Notes under the pieces: generated by a model
The model's database searches: none
What the model saw: the letters and a program-made list of their open reading frames with translations, nothing else
Told to the model about the DNA's origin: nothing
In this document: piece by piece, positions 53,194 through 60,974 of the stretch
How the letters are laid out: every line of letters starts with the position of its first letter
Numbering within the stretch: position 1 is the stretch's first letter
Assembly: GCA_945862145.1 (NCBI GenBank)
Contig: CAMAXE010000007.1
Location: forward strand, 1 to 64,000
Direction: 5' to 3'
Length of the DNA stretch: 64,000 nucleotides
From: Klebsiella pneumoniae
GTDB lineage: Bacteria; Pseudomonadota; Gammaproteobacteria; Pseudomonadales; UBA5518
Translations under genes and position numbers: made by a program

Positions 53194-55206
53194 ATGAGTA
53201 GCTTGCGCCGGATCCTGGTCGCCAACCGCGGCGAAATCGCATTGCGCGTGATCCGGGGCGCGCAGGCGCTTGGCTGCCGCGCCATTGCGGTGTATTCGGA
53301 GGCGGACGCCGATTCGCCTCACGTGCGGGCGGCCGATGACGCCGTCCTGATCGGTCCCGCCCCTGCAGCGCAATCCTATCTCTCCATCGAGCGGATCGTG
53401 AACGCAGCACAGGTCACGCAGGCGCAGGCCGTGCACCCGGGCTACGGATTCCTCTCGGAAAACGCCGACTTTGCGCGCGCCTGCACGGCGGCAGGGCTGA
53501 TTTTCATCGGGCCGTCGGCTGAAGCGATCGAATTGATGGGCAACAAAGCCGCCGCCAAGCGGCGGATGATCGCGGCCGGCGTGCGCTGCGTGCCGGGCTA
53601 TGAGGGCGATGACCAGTCCGAGCCGTGCTTGATGGCTGAAGCCCTCGCGATCGGTTTTCCGCTCATGGTGAAGGCGGTCGCGGGCGGCGGCGGGCGCGGC
53701 ATGCGACTGGTGCAGTGCCATGAGGATCTGCCCGCCGCACTGCGGATGGCACGCTCCGAGGCGACGAGCGCCTTCGGTTCAGGTGATCTGATCCTGGAGA
53801 AGGCCATCGTGCGGCCGCGTCACGTGGAGTTTCAGGTGTTCGCCGACCATCACGGCAACGTGATACACCTTGGCGAGCGCGACTGCTCGGTGCAGCGACG
53901 ACACCAGAAGGTGGTCGAGGAAGCGCCTTGCCCGGTGATGACTGCCGCACTGCGCGAGCGTATGGGGCAGGCAGCCGTGGAGGCCGCGCGCAGCATCGAC
54001 TACCGCGGCGCGGGCACCGTGGAGTTTCTGCTCGACGAGGGCGGTGAATTCTATTTTCTCGAGATGAACACCCGACTCCAGGTCGAGCATCCGGTCACCG
54101 AAATGATCACTGGACTCGACCTCGTCGCCATGCAAATCCAGGTGGCCGAAGGCAAGCCGCTCGGGATCCGACAGGAGGAGCTTCGTATGGCGGGCCACGC
54201 CATCGAAGCGCGCCTCTACGCGGAGGATCCCGCGCGGGAGTTCCTGCCGGTCACCGGAACCATCTCGCTATGGCAACCCGCACAGGGTCCCGGTGTGCGC
54301 GTGGACGCCGGCATCGTGACTGGGCAACAGATCTCGCCGTTTTACGACCCGATGCTGGCCAAGGTGATAGCGTGGGGCGAGAACCGCGAAGTGGCTACCG
54401 CGCGACTCCTCGAGGCGCTCGAGCACACGCGGCTGCTGGGGATAACCACGAACAAGGCTTTCCTTGCCGATATCCTGTGTCGCGATTCGTTCCGCGCCGG
54501 CGTCGCCACAACGGCATTCATCGGCGAGGTGTTCGGCAAGGCAGATCTTGCTGAGCCGCCGCTCGACATCCGCACTGCGGCCATCGCAGCGGTGCTGCAG
54601 TATGTGGATACACGCACGGTGCTGCAGGCGACATCCCTTGGCGTGAACAGGGAGTTGCTCGACTGGAGTTCGGCCGGTGCGCTGCGCACGCCGTACCTGT
54701 ATCGGTGTGCAGATACACAGGTTGCGCTGTCGATATGCGCCACGGGTGGCGGTCGCTACAGGGCTGAGCACGGGGCAAACACTCTCGAACTGGTGCTCGA
54801 GGGTCTGCAGGGCAACGAGGCCACCGTTCTGGTCGATGGCCACCGCGTGCGTACGACTTTCTGCTGCCCCAACGCATCAGAGATCCATCTGGCCCTGGGA
54901 CAGCGGAGTTTGCACCTGCACAACGAGCTTGCCCTGACCGGCAGCCGCGGGGAGAGCGCCGGCGGGGGGCAGGTGATTGCGTTGATGCACGGTGTGGTGC
55001 TGGAAGTGTGCGCGGTGCTTGGGCAGCGGGTGAGCAAAGGCAGCACGCTTGCAATACTTGAGGCGATGAAGATGCAGCATGAACTGCGCGCCTTGATAGA
55101 CGGCACGGTAAAGGCGGTGCACGTGGCTGCCGGCACCCAAGTAGCAGCCGGCGAGTTGCTGATCGAGATCGAGGAAACCGACGTGCCCGCGACTACGGCA
55201 ACCTGA
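53194..55206 (+). CDS. Biotin-dependent acyl-CoA carboxylase, biotin carboxylase/carrier (alpha) subunit
   Basis: This 670-residue protein starts at the ATG at 53194. The biotin carboxylase domain has ILVANRGEIALRVIRGAQ, AVHPGYGFLSENADFA, the ATP loop KAVAGGGGRGMRLV and EMNTRLQVEHPVTEMITG. The C-terminal carrier domain holds the biotinyl lysine in LAILEAMKMQHELRA. It pairs with the beta subunit 86 bases upstream to make an AtuC/AtuF- or LiuB/LiuD-type enzyme. Confidence 0.93.
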   Translation: MSSLRRILVANRGEIALRVIRGAQALGCRAIAVYSEADADSPHVRAADDAVLIGPAPAAQSYLSIERIVNAAQVTQAQAVHPGYGFLSENADFARACTAAGLIFIGPSAEAIELMGNKAAAKRRMIAAGVRCVPGYEGDDQSEPCLMAEALAIGFPLMVKAVAGGGGRGMRLVQCHEDLPAALRMARSEATSAFGSGDLILEKAIVRPRHVEFQVFADHHGNVIHLGERDCSVQRRHQKVVEEAPCPVMTAALRERMGQAAVEAARSIDYRGAGTVEFLLDEGGEFYFLEMNTRLQVEHPVTEMITGLDLVAMQIQVAEGKPLGIRQEELRMAGHAIEARLYAEDPAREFLPVTGTISLWQPAQGPGVRVDAGIVTGQQISPFYDPMLAKVIAWGENREVATARLLEALEHTRLLGITTNKAFLADILCRDSFRAGVATTAFIGEVFGKADLAEPPLDIRTAAIAAVLQYVDTRTVLQATSLGVNRELLDWSSAGALRTPYLYRCADTQVALSICATGGGRYRAEHGANTLELVLEGLQGNEATVLVDGHRVRTTFCCPNASEIHLALGQRSLHLHNELALTGSRGESAGGGQVIALMHGVVLEVCAVLGQRVSKGSTLAILEAMKMQHELRALIDGTVKAVHVAAGTQVAAGELLIEIEETDVPATTAT

Positions 55207-55208
55207 CC

Positions 55209-56021
55209 ATGCAGCAACTCGCCCACGACTTCCGCGACGAGAGCGAAGCGCTTTTCTCACTGCTCGCGCACCAGGACATCGCGGTGCTCGACCGGCCCAC
55301 ACTGTTCAAGGGCTGGACGCCCTGCGATGCGATCTCCCACCTGCACGCCTGGAACATCACCGCCGACATGGCGCTCAGTGCGCCCGCGGACTTCGTGCTG
55401 CACCGCGAGCGCGTGATCGCACACGTGGCGAGCGGCGGGCGACTGCTCGAGTTCGACCTGAAACTGCTCGGTGGCCTGCGGGGCCGGGAGCTGCTCGAGA
55501 CCTGGCGCGCGTTCTACACGGCGATGAGCGAACGCTTTGCGGTGGTCGAGCCGAAGCTGCGACTGCAGTGGGTTGGCCCCGAGATGAGTGCGCGCTCGAG
55601 CATCACCGCGCGCCTCATGGAAACCTGGGCGCATGCACAGGCCATCTACGACATATTGGGCGCGGCGCGCACGGACACCGACCGCATCCGCAACGTGGCG
55701 CAGATCGGCGTCAATACTTTCGGCTGGAGCTTCATCAACCGCGGGCTGCCGGTGCCCGCAGCGGCACCTCATGTACGGCTCGAAGCCCCATCGGGCGCGG
55801 TGTGGGAGTGGAATTCGCCGGAAAGCACGGATCGCATTTCCGGCCTGGCGAGCGAGTTCTGCCAAGTGGTGACGCAGGTGCGGAACGTCGCCGACACGCA
55901 ACTCCAGATAAGCGGCGACACGGCGCGGCATTGGATGTCGATCGCACAGTGCTTTGCAGGCGGCCCCGAGGAACCGCCTGCTCCAGGCACGCGACAGACG
56001 GCCGACTTCCACCGACGCTGA
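55209..56021 (+). CDS. TIGR03084-family metal-binding protein (DinB/MDMPI fold)
   Basis: This 270-residue protein starts three bases after the carboxylase. The pattern FRDESEALFSLLAHQ, TLFKGWTPCDAISHLHAWNITADMAL and the His in RLMETWAHAQAIYDIL fit the TIGR03084 family. These proteins share the DinB/maleylpyruvate-isomerase four-helix fold, with metal-binding histidines. The family is often found in acyl-CoA catabolic clusters, and its reaction is unknown. Confidence 0.82.
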   Translation: MQQLAHDFRDESEALFSLLAHQDIAVLDRPTLFKGWTPCDAISHLHAWNITADMALSAPADFVLHRERVIAHVASGGRLLEFDLKLLGGLRGRELLETWRAFYTAMSERFAVVEPKLRLQWVGPEMSARSSITARLMETWAHAQAIYDILGAARTDTDRIRNVAQIGVNTFGWSFINRGLPVPAAAPHVRLEAPSGAVWEWNSPESTDRISGLASEFCQVVTQVRNVADTQLQISGDTARHWMSIAQCFAGGPEEPPAPGTRQTADFHRR

Positions 56022-56137
56022 GGCCTGCAAGCAGCAGCGCGGCCTGACATGAAGCTCAACTCGCCGCGTATTTGACTGGCCCAATCCAGATTCATGACTT
56101 AGGCTTCAGAACGCCAATGTCCCGGACGGGGAAATCG

Positions 56138-57025
56138 ATGTATCTGAATTCCAAGCCCTTGCTGCTTCGGGGCCTTCTCGTCACGGCACTTATCGCGCTG
56201 CTGCCCGCCACGCTTGCCTTCGCGCAGCCCATGTCACCGGATCCCAAACGCCTGCACCTCGAGTCCACCAAGGCAGTGGTCTACGACGCCGAGACCGGCC
56301 AGGTGCTCTACGCCAAGAACGCCAACAACACCGTTCCCATCGCCTCGATCACCAAACTGATGACGGCCATGGTGGTGCTCGACGGCAAGCTGCCGATGGA
56401 CGAGATGCTCAGCATCTCGAAAGAAGACATAGACCGCCTTAAAGGCACCTACTCAAGGCTGCGCATCGGTACCCGGCAGTCACGCCGGGAAATGCTGCGC
56501 CTAGCGCTCATGTCCTCGGAAAATCGCGCCGCATCTGCACTCAGTCGCCACTACCCCGGCGGCAGGAAAGCCTTCATCGCGGCCATGAACAGCAAGGCTA
56601 CCGCATTGAAGATGCGGCACACACGCTTCGAGGACAGCACCGGACTGTCGAGCCACAACGTCTCCTCCGCGGGGGATCTGGTGCTGATGGCGCAAACCGC
56701 CAGCCGCTACCCGCTGATCAGCCAGTTCACCACCACCGCGGAATATTCCGTGCGCTTCCCGGAGCCGCGCTACTCGCTCGACTTCGTGAACACCAACCGT
56801 CTGGTGCGCGGCGGCTCCTGGGACATACAGCTAAGCAAGACCGGCTACACCAGCGAGGCCGGCCGTTGCCTGGTCATGAAAACCCGCGTCGGCAACCGCC
56901 CGCTCGTGATGGTGCTGCTTAACTCACAGGGCAAGCTGAGCCCGCTGGGGGATGCCAATCGCATCAAGCGGTGGCTGGAGAGCAGTCAGGCGGCGAATGC
57001 GTCGAAGTCAGGACGCAAGGCGTAG
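56138..57025 (+). CDS. pbpG: D-alanyl-D-alanine endopeptidase (PBP7-type)
   Basis: This penicillin-binding protein of the S11 family is 295 residues from the ATG at 56138 (behind GGGGAAATCG); an ATG at 56117 is the alternative. The signal peptide is LLLRGLLVTALIALLPATLAFA. The active-site motifs are SITK (PIASITKLMTAM), SEN (LMSSENRAAS) and KTG (LSKTGYT). It would cleave peptidoglycan cross-links in the periplasm. It is the last ordinary gene before the mosaic island. Confidence 0.92.
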   Translation: MYLNSKPLLLRGLLVTALIALLPATLAFAQPMSPDPKRLHLESTKAVVYDAETGQVLYAKNANNTVPIASITKLMTAMVVLDGKLPMDEMLSISKEDIDRLKGTYSRLRIGTRQSRREMLRLALMSSENRAASALSRHYPGGRKAFIAAMNSKATALKMRHTRFEDSTGLSSHNVSSAGDLVLMAQTASRYPLISQFTTTAEYSVRFPEPRYSLDFVNTNRLVRGGSWDIQLSKTGYTSEAGRCLVMKTRVGNRPLVMVLLNSQGKLSPLGDANRIKRWLESSQAANASKSGRKA

Positions 57026-57035
57026 GGCGATTCGG

Positions 57036-57127
57036 GCGACGGTGAAGCGCGCGCCGGCAGCGCGGGTGGACTGGCATCTCGGGCGTCGTCGGCAGTTATT
57101 GGATTTGGGGTTGGAGTGGAATGGGGG
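57036..57127 (+). pseudogene. MetK-like 3' fragment, copy A
   Basis: This ~92-bp segment is closely similar to the 3' end of the MetK-like fragment at 58340-58432. In frame it reads KRAPAARVDWHLGRRRQLLD then LGLEWNGG, against ERAPATRVDRHLGRGRHFVD then LGLEWNGG. No start or further homology precedes it. It is a duplicated relic right after pbpG, and the two copies bracket the BrnTA genes and the ADP-ribosylglycohydrolase C-terminal fragment. Confidence 0.6.
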
Positions 57128-57140
57128 AGCGAAGTCTCGG

Positions 57141-57389
57141 TCAGCTATGAGCGCGGCCAGCTCTACCGAGGCTCTCCAACCGCTCAGCCAACCACACCTT
57201 GATTACCGATTGCCGCGTAACACCCAGACGCGCCGCTTCCCGATCCAGCGAGGTCACCATCCATTCCGGAAAGTCGACGTTCACCCGGCGTTGGGCCTGA
57301 TTCGGACGCTTGAGTGTCGAGATATCGAGGTCATCCACGATGTCTTCGACTCCTGCGTCAAACTTCTCATCGAACTTCTTAGCTTTCAT
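57141..57389 (-). CDS. brnA: BrnA-type antitoxin
   Basis: This 82-residue antitoxin starts at the ATG at 57389 (MKAKKFDEKFDAGVEDIVDDLD). The C-terminal ribbon-helix-helix has RRVNVDFPEWMVTSLDREAARLGVTR, with a QSVIKVWLAERLE helix. The BrnA family binds BrnT and represses the shared promoter. Its start overlaps the end of brnT, so toxin comes first, as is usual for this family. Confidence 0.88.
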   Translation of the reverse strand: MKAKKFDEKFDAGVEDIVDDLDISTLKRPNQAQRRVNVDFPEWMVTSLDREAARLGVTRQSVIKVWLAERLESLGRAGRAHS

Positions 57390-57642
57390 ACAGCCCCACC
57401 TCGGCGGGTCTTGCCCGCCTGACAGATATGATCCGAACACAGTCGCCCCGGATGGTGATCACTGCCGACCAAATCTTGCCGTCGATCTGTGCAACCACCA
57501 GTGAACGGGGCTCGTCATCCGATCTCGCCTGCACCTCGACGAGGTCTGGGTCGTCCCACAACAGTTGCGCTCGCGCGAAGTCGATGCCGTGCTTCAGGAG
57601 ATTGGCCTGACTCTTGTCGCCATCGAACTCGAATGACGTCAT
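57379..57642 (-). CDS. brnT: BrnT-type toxin (RelE-like RNase)
   Basis: This 87-residue toxin begins FEFDGDKSQANLLKHGIDFARAQLLW and ends with VRIISVRRARPAE, the classic BrnT pattern (FEWD..K...N..KHGV.F..A and RIISAR.A...E). BrnT cleaves RNA and halts growth until neutralised by BrnA. The pair looks complete. Confidence 0.9.
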   Translation of the reverse strand: MTSFEFDGDKSQANLLKHGIDFARAQLLWDDPDLVEVQARSDDEPRSLVVAQIDGKIWSAVITIRGDCVRIISVRRARPAEVGLYES

Positions 57643-57652
57643 GATGTAAAAA

Positions 57653-57973
57653 CTATACCTTTATTGCGTCAAGAACAATCGCTGTCACCGGCCCCGCTAC
57701 CCCTAACACCTCCGATACCCGCGCATTCTCCGCCTCCTGCTCCGGCATCTTCCCGATATCCCAGTCCGCGAAGCCATAGAGATCCTCCACCACGTCCGTG
57801 ATGACCTCCCGCAATTCGAGCGGCGCGAGCCACGCGGCCGGGATGTGCTTTACGCCGTACAGGGCGCCGAGCAAGTTGCCGGTGATGGCGCCGGTGGAGT
57901 CGGAGTCTCGGTCGTGGTTCGCGGCCAGCTCCACGCCGTGGCGGAAGTTGCGCGCCACCAGCGCACCGCGCTG
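57653..57973 (-). pseudogene. ADP-ribosylglycohydrolase, C-terminal fragment
   Basis: On the minus strand about 105 codons read ALVARNFRHGVELAANHDRD then SDSTGAITGNLLGALYGVKH and IPAAWLAPLELREVI. This is the C-terminal metal-binding part of ADP-ribosyl-[dinitrogen reductase] hydrolases, where the conserved motif is N-H-x-x-D-S-D-S. The frame upstream of about 57973 is antisense to a MetK-like fragment, so homology stops at a sharp junction. The N-terminal part of apparently the same gene lies at 59088-59201. Confidence 0.65.
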
Positions 57974-57976
57974 CAG

Positions 57977-58435
57977 GAAGCAGACCGGCGCTGGGTGGCG
58001 AACTGGAAAGATGTGTCGCTGCTGCTCAGCCCCAACAGCGTGCTGGTGGATGGCGGCAGCCACGGCGACAACGGCCAGACCGGCCGCAAACTCGCGGTGG
58101 ATTACTACGGCCCGCGCGTGCCGATTGGTGGCGGCGCACTGAGCGGAAAAGACCTCTCCCACATCGACCGCGCCGCAGCCTATGCGCTGCGACAGGCCGC
58201 GGTGGAGGCAGTGGCAGGAGGTGCCTCACGCTGCCTGGTAATGGCCGCGTGGGCGCCCAATGTGGGCGAGCCGCTCGACGTGGTGTGGCAACTGGAAGAC
58301 TGTGGCCCGCGTCGGCAGGACGCATGGTTTGCGCACCGGGCGATGGTGGAACGTGCGCCGGCAACGCGGGTGGATCGGCATCTAGGGCGTGGTCGGCATT
58401 TCGTGGATTTGGGGTTGGAGTGGAATGGGGGGTAG
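57977..58435 (+). pseudogene. MetK-like (methionine adenosyltransferase-type) C-terminal fragment, copy B
   Basis: About 150 codons resemble the C-terminal domain of S-adenosylmethionine synthetase: VLVDGGSHGDNGQTGRKLAV, GGGALSGKDLSHIDRAAAYA and ALRQAAVEAV. The spacing matches the GG.HGD.G.TGRK and GGGAFSGKD motifs of MetK. The tail ERAPATRVDRHLGRG is unlike housekeeping MetK, so the source may be a divergent paralogue. The first ~250 residues are missing. The 5' edge abuts the ADP-ribosylglycohydrolase fragment in inverted orientation. Confidence 0.6.
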
Positions 58436-58531
58436 GAGGCTGCGAGCACCCCCGCCCGCAGCGCGGTGCTGGCGCAGCAATGCGGCAGGCGCAGTATCCT
58501 CGGCCGGGTCTGAACGCATTGGAGAAAGGCC

Positions 58532-58771
58532 ATGGCCAGCGCCGCACTTGAACAGCTCAGGGTGAAAGCCTTGGAACTCAGCGAAACCGAGCGCGCAGAG
58601 CTTGCACACGAGCTGGTTGCCAGCCTCGATGGTGATGCCGAGGCAGGAGTGGAGCAGGCGTGGGAGGCGGAGATACTTCGCAGGCTCGATGACGTTGAGC
58701 GGGGAACCGCGCAGGTCCTGAGCCGTGAAGAGTTCAAGCGCCGTATCAGGCAGCACCTGAAGCCGGCATGA
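58532..58771 (+). CDS. Addiction-module antitoxin (TIGR02574-like)
   Basis: This 79-residue protein has the pattern of small antitoxins paired with ParE/RelE toxins: LRVKALELSETERAELAHEL, VASLDGDAEAGVEQAWEAEI and a basic C terminus FKRRIRQHL. It overlaps the downstream toxin by 4 bp (ATGA). Confidence 0.82.
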   Translation: MASAALEQLRVKALELSETERAELAHELVASLDGDAEAGVEQAWEAEILRRLDDVERGTAQVLSREEFKRRIRQHLKPA

Positions 58772-59085
58772 CGCGGGAGGTCGAGATCCTTGTCGAGGCG
58801 GCGTCAGAGGCGGCCGATGCCATCCGATGGTATGAACAAGAGCGCCCTGGCCTTGGTGCGGAATTTGAGTCAGCGATTGATGTCGCGCTAAGCCTCCTCG
58901 AGTCCGATCCCGTCCCATCGGTGCCCACGCTGAGGGTTCCCGGCAGGCGGGGAGTCCGGCGCCTCGTTCTTCGGCGCTTCCCGTTCGATGCGGTGTTTAC
59001 GCTCTCTCCGTCCAAAGCCTTGGTCGTTGTCTTTGCCCACCATTCCCGGCGTCCGGGCTACTGGCAGCATCGAGGTCTTTCCTGA
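58768..59085 (+). CDS. ParE/RelE-family toxin
   Basis: This 105-residue toxin has the ParE fold signature: an early helix AASEAADAIRWYEQERPGLG, AEFESAIDVALSLLESDP, and strands RRLVLRRFPFDAVFTL and LVVVFAHHSRRPGYW. Family members poison gyrase or cleave mRNA. It sits with its antitoxin inside what used to be an ADP-ribosylglycohydrolase gene. Confidence 0.85.
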   Translation: MTREVEILVEAASEAADAIRWYEQERPGLGAEFESAIDVALSLLESDPVPSVPTLRVPGRRGVRRLVLRRFPFDAVFTLSPSKALVVVFAHHSRRPGYWQHRGLS

Positions 59086-59087
59086 GG

Positions 59088-59201
59088 TTAGGCCGGCGCG
59101 TAGCGCGTGATGCCGCGCGGCCCGAAGCGGCGCAGGATCTGCTCGCTCGACATGAACTCCACGGACGCGCCGGCGAGGAGGCAGCCGGTGAGGCGGTTGT
59201 G
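59088..59201 (-). pseudogene. ADP-ribosylglycohydrolase, N-terminal fragment
   Basis: The minus-strand reading HNRLTGCLLAGASVEFMSSE then QILRRFGPRGITRYAPA corresponds to the N terminus of ADP-ribosylglycohydrolases (RLRGCLLGGAVGDALGAPVE type). The segment VGDALGAP is missing, as if 24 bp were lost in frame. It stops right after APA, two bases from the toxin stop codon. Together with 57653-57973 it looks like one gene split by a ~1.1-kb insertion and shortened. Confidence 0.6.
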
Positions 59202-59533
59202 GAGGGTTTTGGGGTGGGGGTAGCGGCGTGGGTTGGTACTTGCACCCTGTTCACCCGAAATCTGCTTTTGGCCGGGCGTCACTTTGGAGTTTCGTGCTTC
59301 AGGCAAGGGACCTTCCTCGGGGCCGGATAGATGTGAGCCAGATTAGGAAAGTGCAGCCTCTCAGGATGAGGCCGATGTGTCGCGTGTGAGACATGACCCT
59401 AGGGTAGCGAAACAGCGAGCAGTGTCCCATCGAAAAACGCGGTCTCCCGAATAACGGTGGCTCGGGTTAGCATCCGCCGCGTACGGAGTCGACACTTGCA
59501 AACGTAACGGGATCCAAGCATGCAAGAGATTTC
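59202..59533. other. Intergenic region upstream of the unknown-HIT-HNH cassette
   Basis: These 332 bases hold no gene I can support. The first part continues the dead ADP-ribosylglycohydrolase frame without homology. The last ~150 bases are less GC-rich than the surroundings and presumably contain the promoter of the downstream cassette. No clear -10/-35 pair stands out. Confidence 0.5.
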
Positions 59534-60499
59534 ATGGGCTCTCTGACGGCCTACCTGCAGGAGCAGTTCAGGACTCAGTGTCCTGCAGGCTGGTCCTGCT
59601 CTGCGGAGCAATCGCTTCTGTCCGACGAGATGTCGGATCTGCTCGGTTACCAATCACGTGCGGACGTCCGTCTATCGCGAAACGACGGCAGTCGGCATCT
59701 CTGGATCGAATTCGAGATCAGCAGGGCAGATCCCGTTGCCAATCATACGAAGTACGGCACTGCCTGCATCTTTGCGCCCAAGGGGCCGGAGCATGCCTTT
59801 GTATCCATGGTGTCCTCGCATATAACCCGGGGCCGGGCAAATCTCGCCGCAGCCTCCGTCTATCTCCTCCGGCGCGCGGGCCTGCACGCGTTTCAGACGT
59901 TGTTGTTTCCACATGTCGCCCCGGAAGAGATCAAGGCTTTCAATGGGCAATCCAAGTCGACTCTGAGCCTCGAAAGGCGTCTCTCCGTTGTACCGGAGAT
60001 CGAGCGGGCCATTGCCGTGTCTGCGCCTGTCCTTCATCAGTACCAGCATCGGATTTACTTTGCCTCGAATACACTCGAAGTCCTTCTGAACGCGCGTCGC
60101 TGGAACGCCCAGATCAAGGAGCAGAGCCTCCGTAACCTGTGGGGGAGGCGAACGGTGACTTACTTCGTATTCGACCCGTTCTCCCGTCAATTCGCGCCCT
60201 CGAAGTTCTGCGGATTCATCTCTTCGGCCATGCTCGGGCCGAGCTTGCAAGGCGAGGAGTCGTGCAGTCCCGGATTGGAACTCATGGGTGTTTCGGATTA
60301 CGCAGCACTCGACGAGTCCGAATCCCGTTTCGACGGCCATTTGGCCAGGAATCATCTCGTCAGAAGGCTCGGATTCAGAGAGATGAAGGAAATGGACGCA
60401 AGCGACTCCTTGCGTACAGCCTTCGCCCGATGGGTCGCGGGCTGTGAGGGCAGCATTCGAGTTCATACAAAGGGAGCTACCCTGTTGCTGGCTCCGTGA
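59534..60499 (+). CDS. Uncharacterised 321-residue protein, possible PD-(D/E)XK nuclease
   Basis: I do not recognise this protein. It is soluble, with no signal peptide or membrane helix. Residues 40-75 (SRADVRLSRNDGSRHLWIEF, then EISRADPVANHTKYG) have an Asp on one strand followed by ExE on the next and a downstream Lys, which could be a variant PD-(D/E)XK core (Asp44, Glu59/Glu61, Lys73). The C-terminal third begins at about VTYFVFDPFSRQFAPSKF. Its base composition is less GC-rich than core genes. It is first in a same-strand run with a HIT protein and an HNH nuclease. Confidence 0.65.
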   Translation: MGSLTAYLQEQFRTQCPAGWSCSAEQSLLSDEMSDLLGYQSRADVRLSRNDGSRHLWIEFEISRADPVANHTKYGTACIFAPKGPEHAFVSMVSSHITRGRANLAAASVYLLRRAGLHAFQTLLFPHVAPEEIKAFNGQSKSTLSLERRLSVVPEIERAIAVSAPVLHQYQHRIYFASNTLEVLLNARRWNAQIKEQSLRNLWGRRTVTYFVFDPFSRQFAPSKFCGFISSAMLGPSLQGEESCSPGLELMGVSDYAALDESESRFDGHLARNHLVRRLGFREMKEMDASDSLRTAFARWVAGCEGSIRVHTKGATLLLAP

Positions 60500-60578
60500 T
60501 CAAAACAAGCGGTCATCCGTCTCGCCGCAGGCCGCTTGAGGAGCTGGTGCAAACGGACGTATTGAGGACTCCCAACGC

Positions 60579-60974
60579 ATGCAACTGCCTCCTTGCCCCT
60601 TCTGTGATGTCGGCCCTGAAAGGATCGTTCTTTCGGATCCATTGGGTGTGGTCATCCGCGATGCCTTCCCCATCGCCCCCGGACATACCCTGATAGTCCC
60701 GCGTCGGCATATAGGCTCATTCTTCCTCGCTACTGAGCAGGAGCAGCAATCGCTGCTGGCACTGTTGCGTGAGGCCAAGGTCGGTCTGGAGTCCGAGTTT
60801 GCGCCAGACGCATGGAACATCGGAATCAACGACGGACCTGCAGCAGGGCAGACCGTTCCGCATTTGCACATACACCTCATCCCGAGATACACGAACGATG
60901 TTCCGGATCCCAGAGGTGGCGTCCGGTGGGTGATCCCCTCCAAGGCCAACTACTGGGGCGGCAACGGTGCCTGA
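60579..60974 (+). CDS. HIT-family nucleotide hydrolase/transferase
   Basis: This 131-residue protein has an N-terminal CPFC zinc-type pair (Cys6, Cys9), APGHTLIVPRRHIGSFF and NIGINDGPAAGQTVPHLHIHL. The histidine triad is His95-x-His97-x-His99. HIT proteins hydrolyse or transfer nucleotides, such as dinucleoside polyphosphates or adenylylated products. The C-terminal VPDPRGGVRWVIPSKANYW is characteristic of one subgroup. It overlaps the HNH gene by 8 bp, so the two are translationally linked. Confidence 0.9.
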   Translation: MQLPPCPFCDVGPERIVLSDPLGVVIRDAFPIAPGHTLIVPRRHIGSFFLATEQEQQSLLALLREAKVGLESEFAPDAWNIGINDGPAAGQTVPHLHIHLIPRYTNDVPDPRGGVRWVIPSKANYWGGNGA

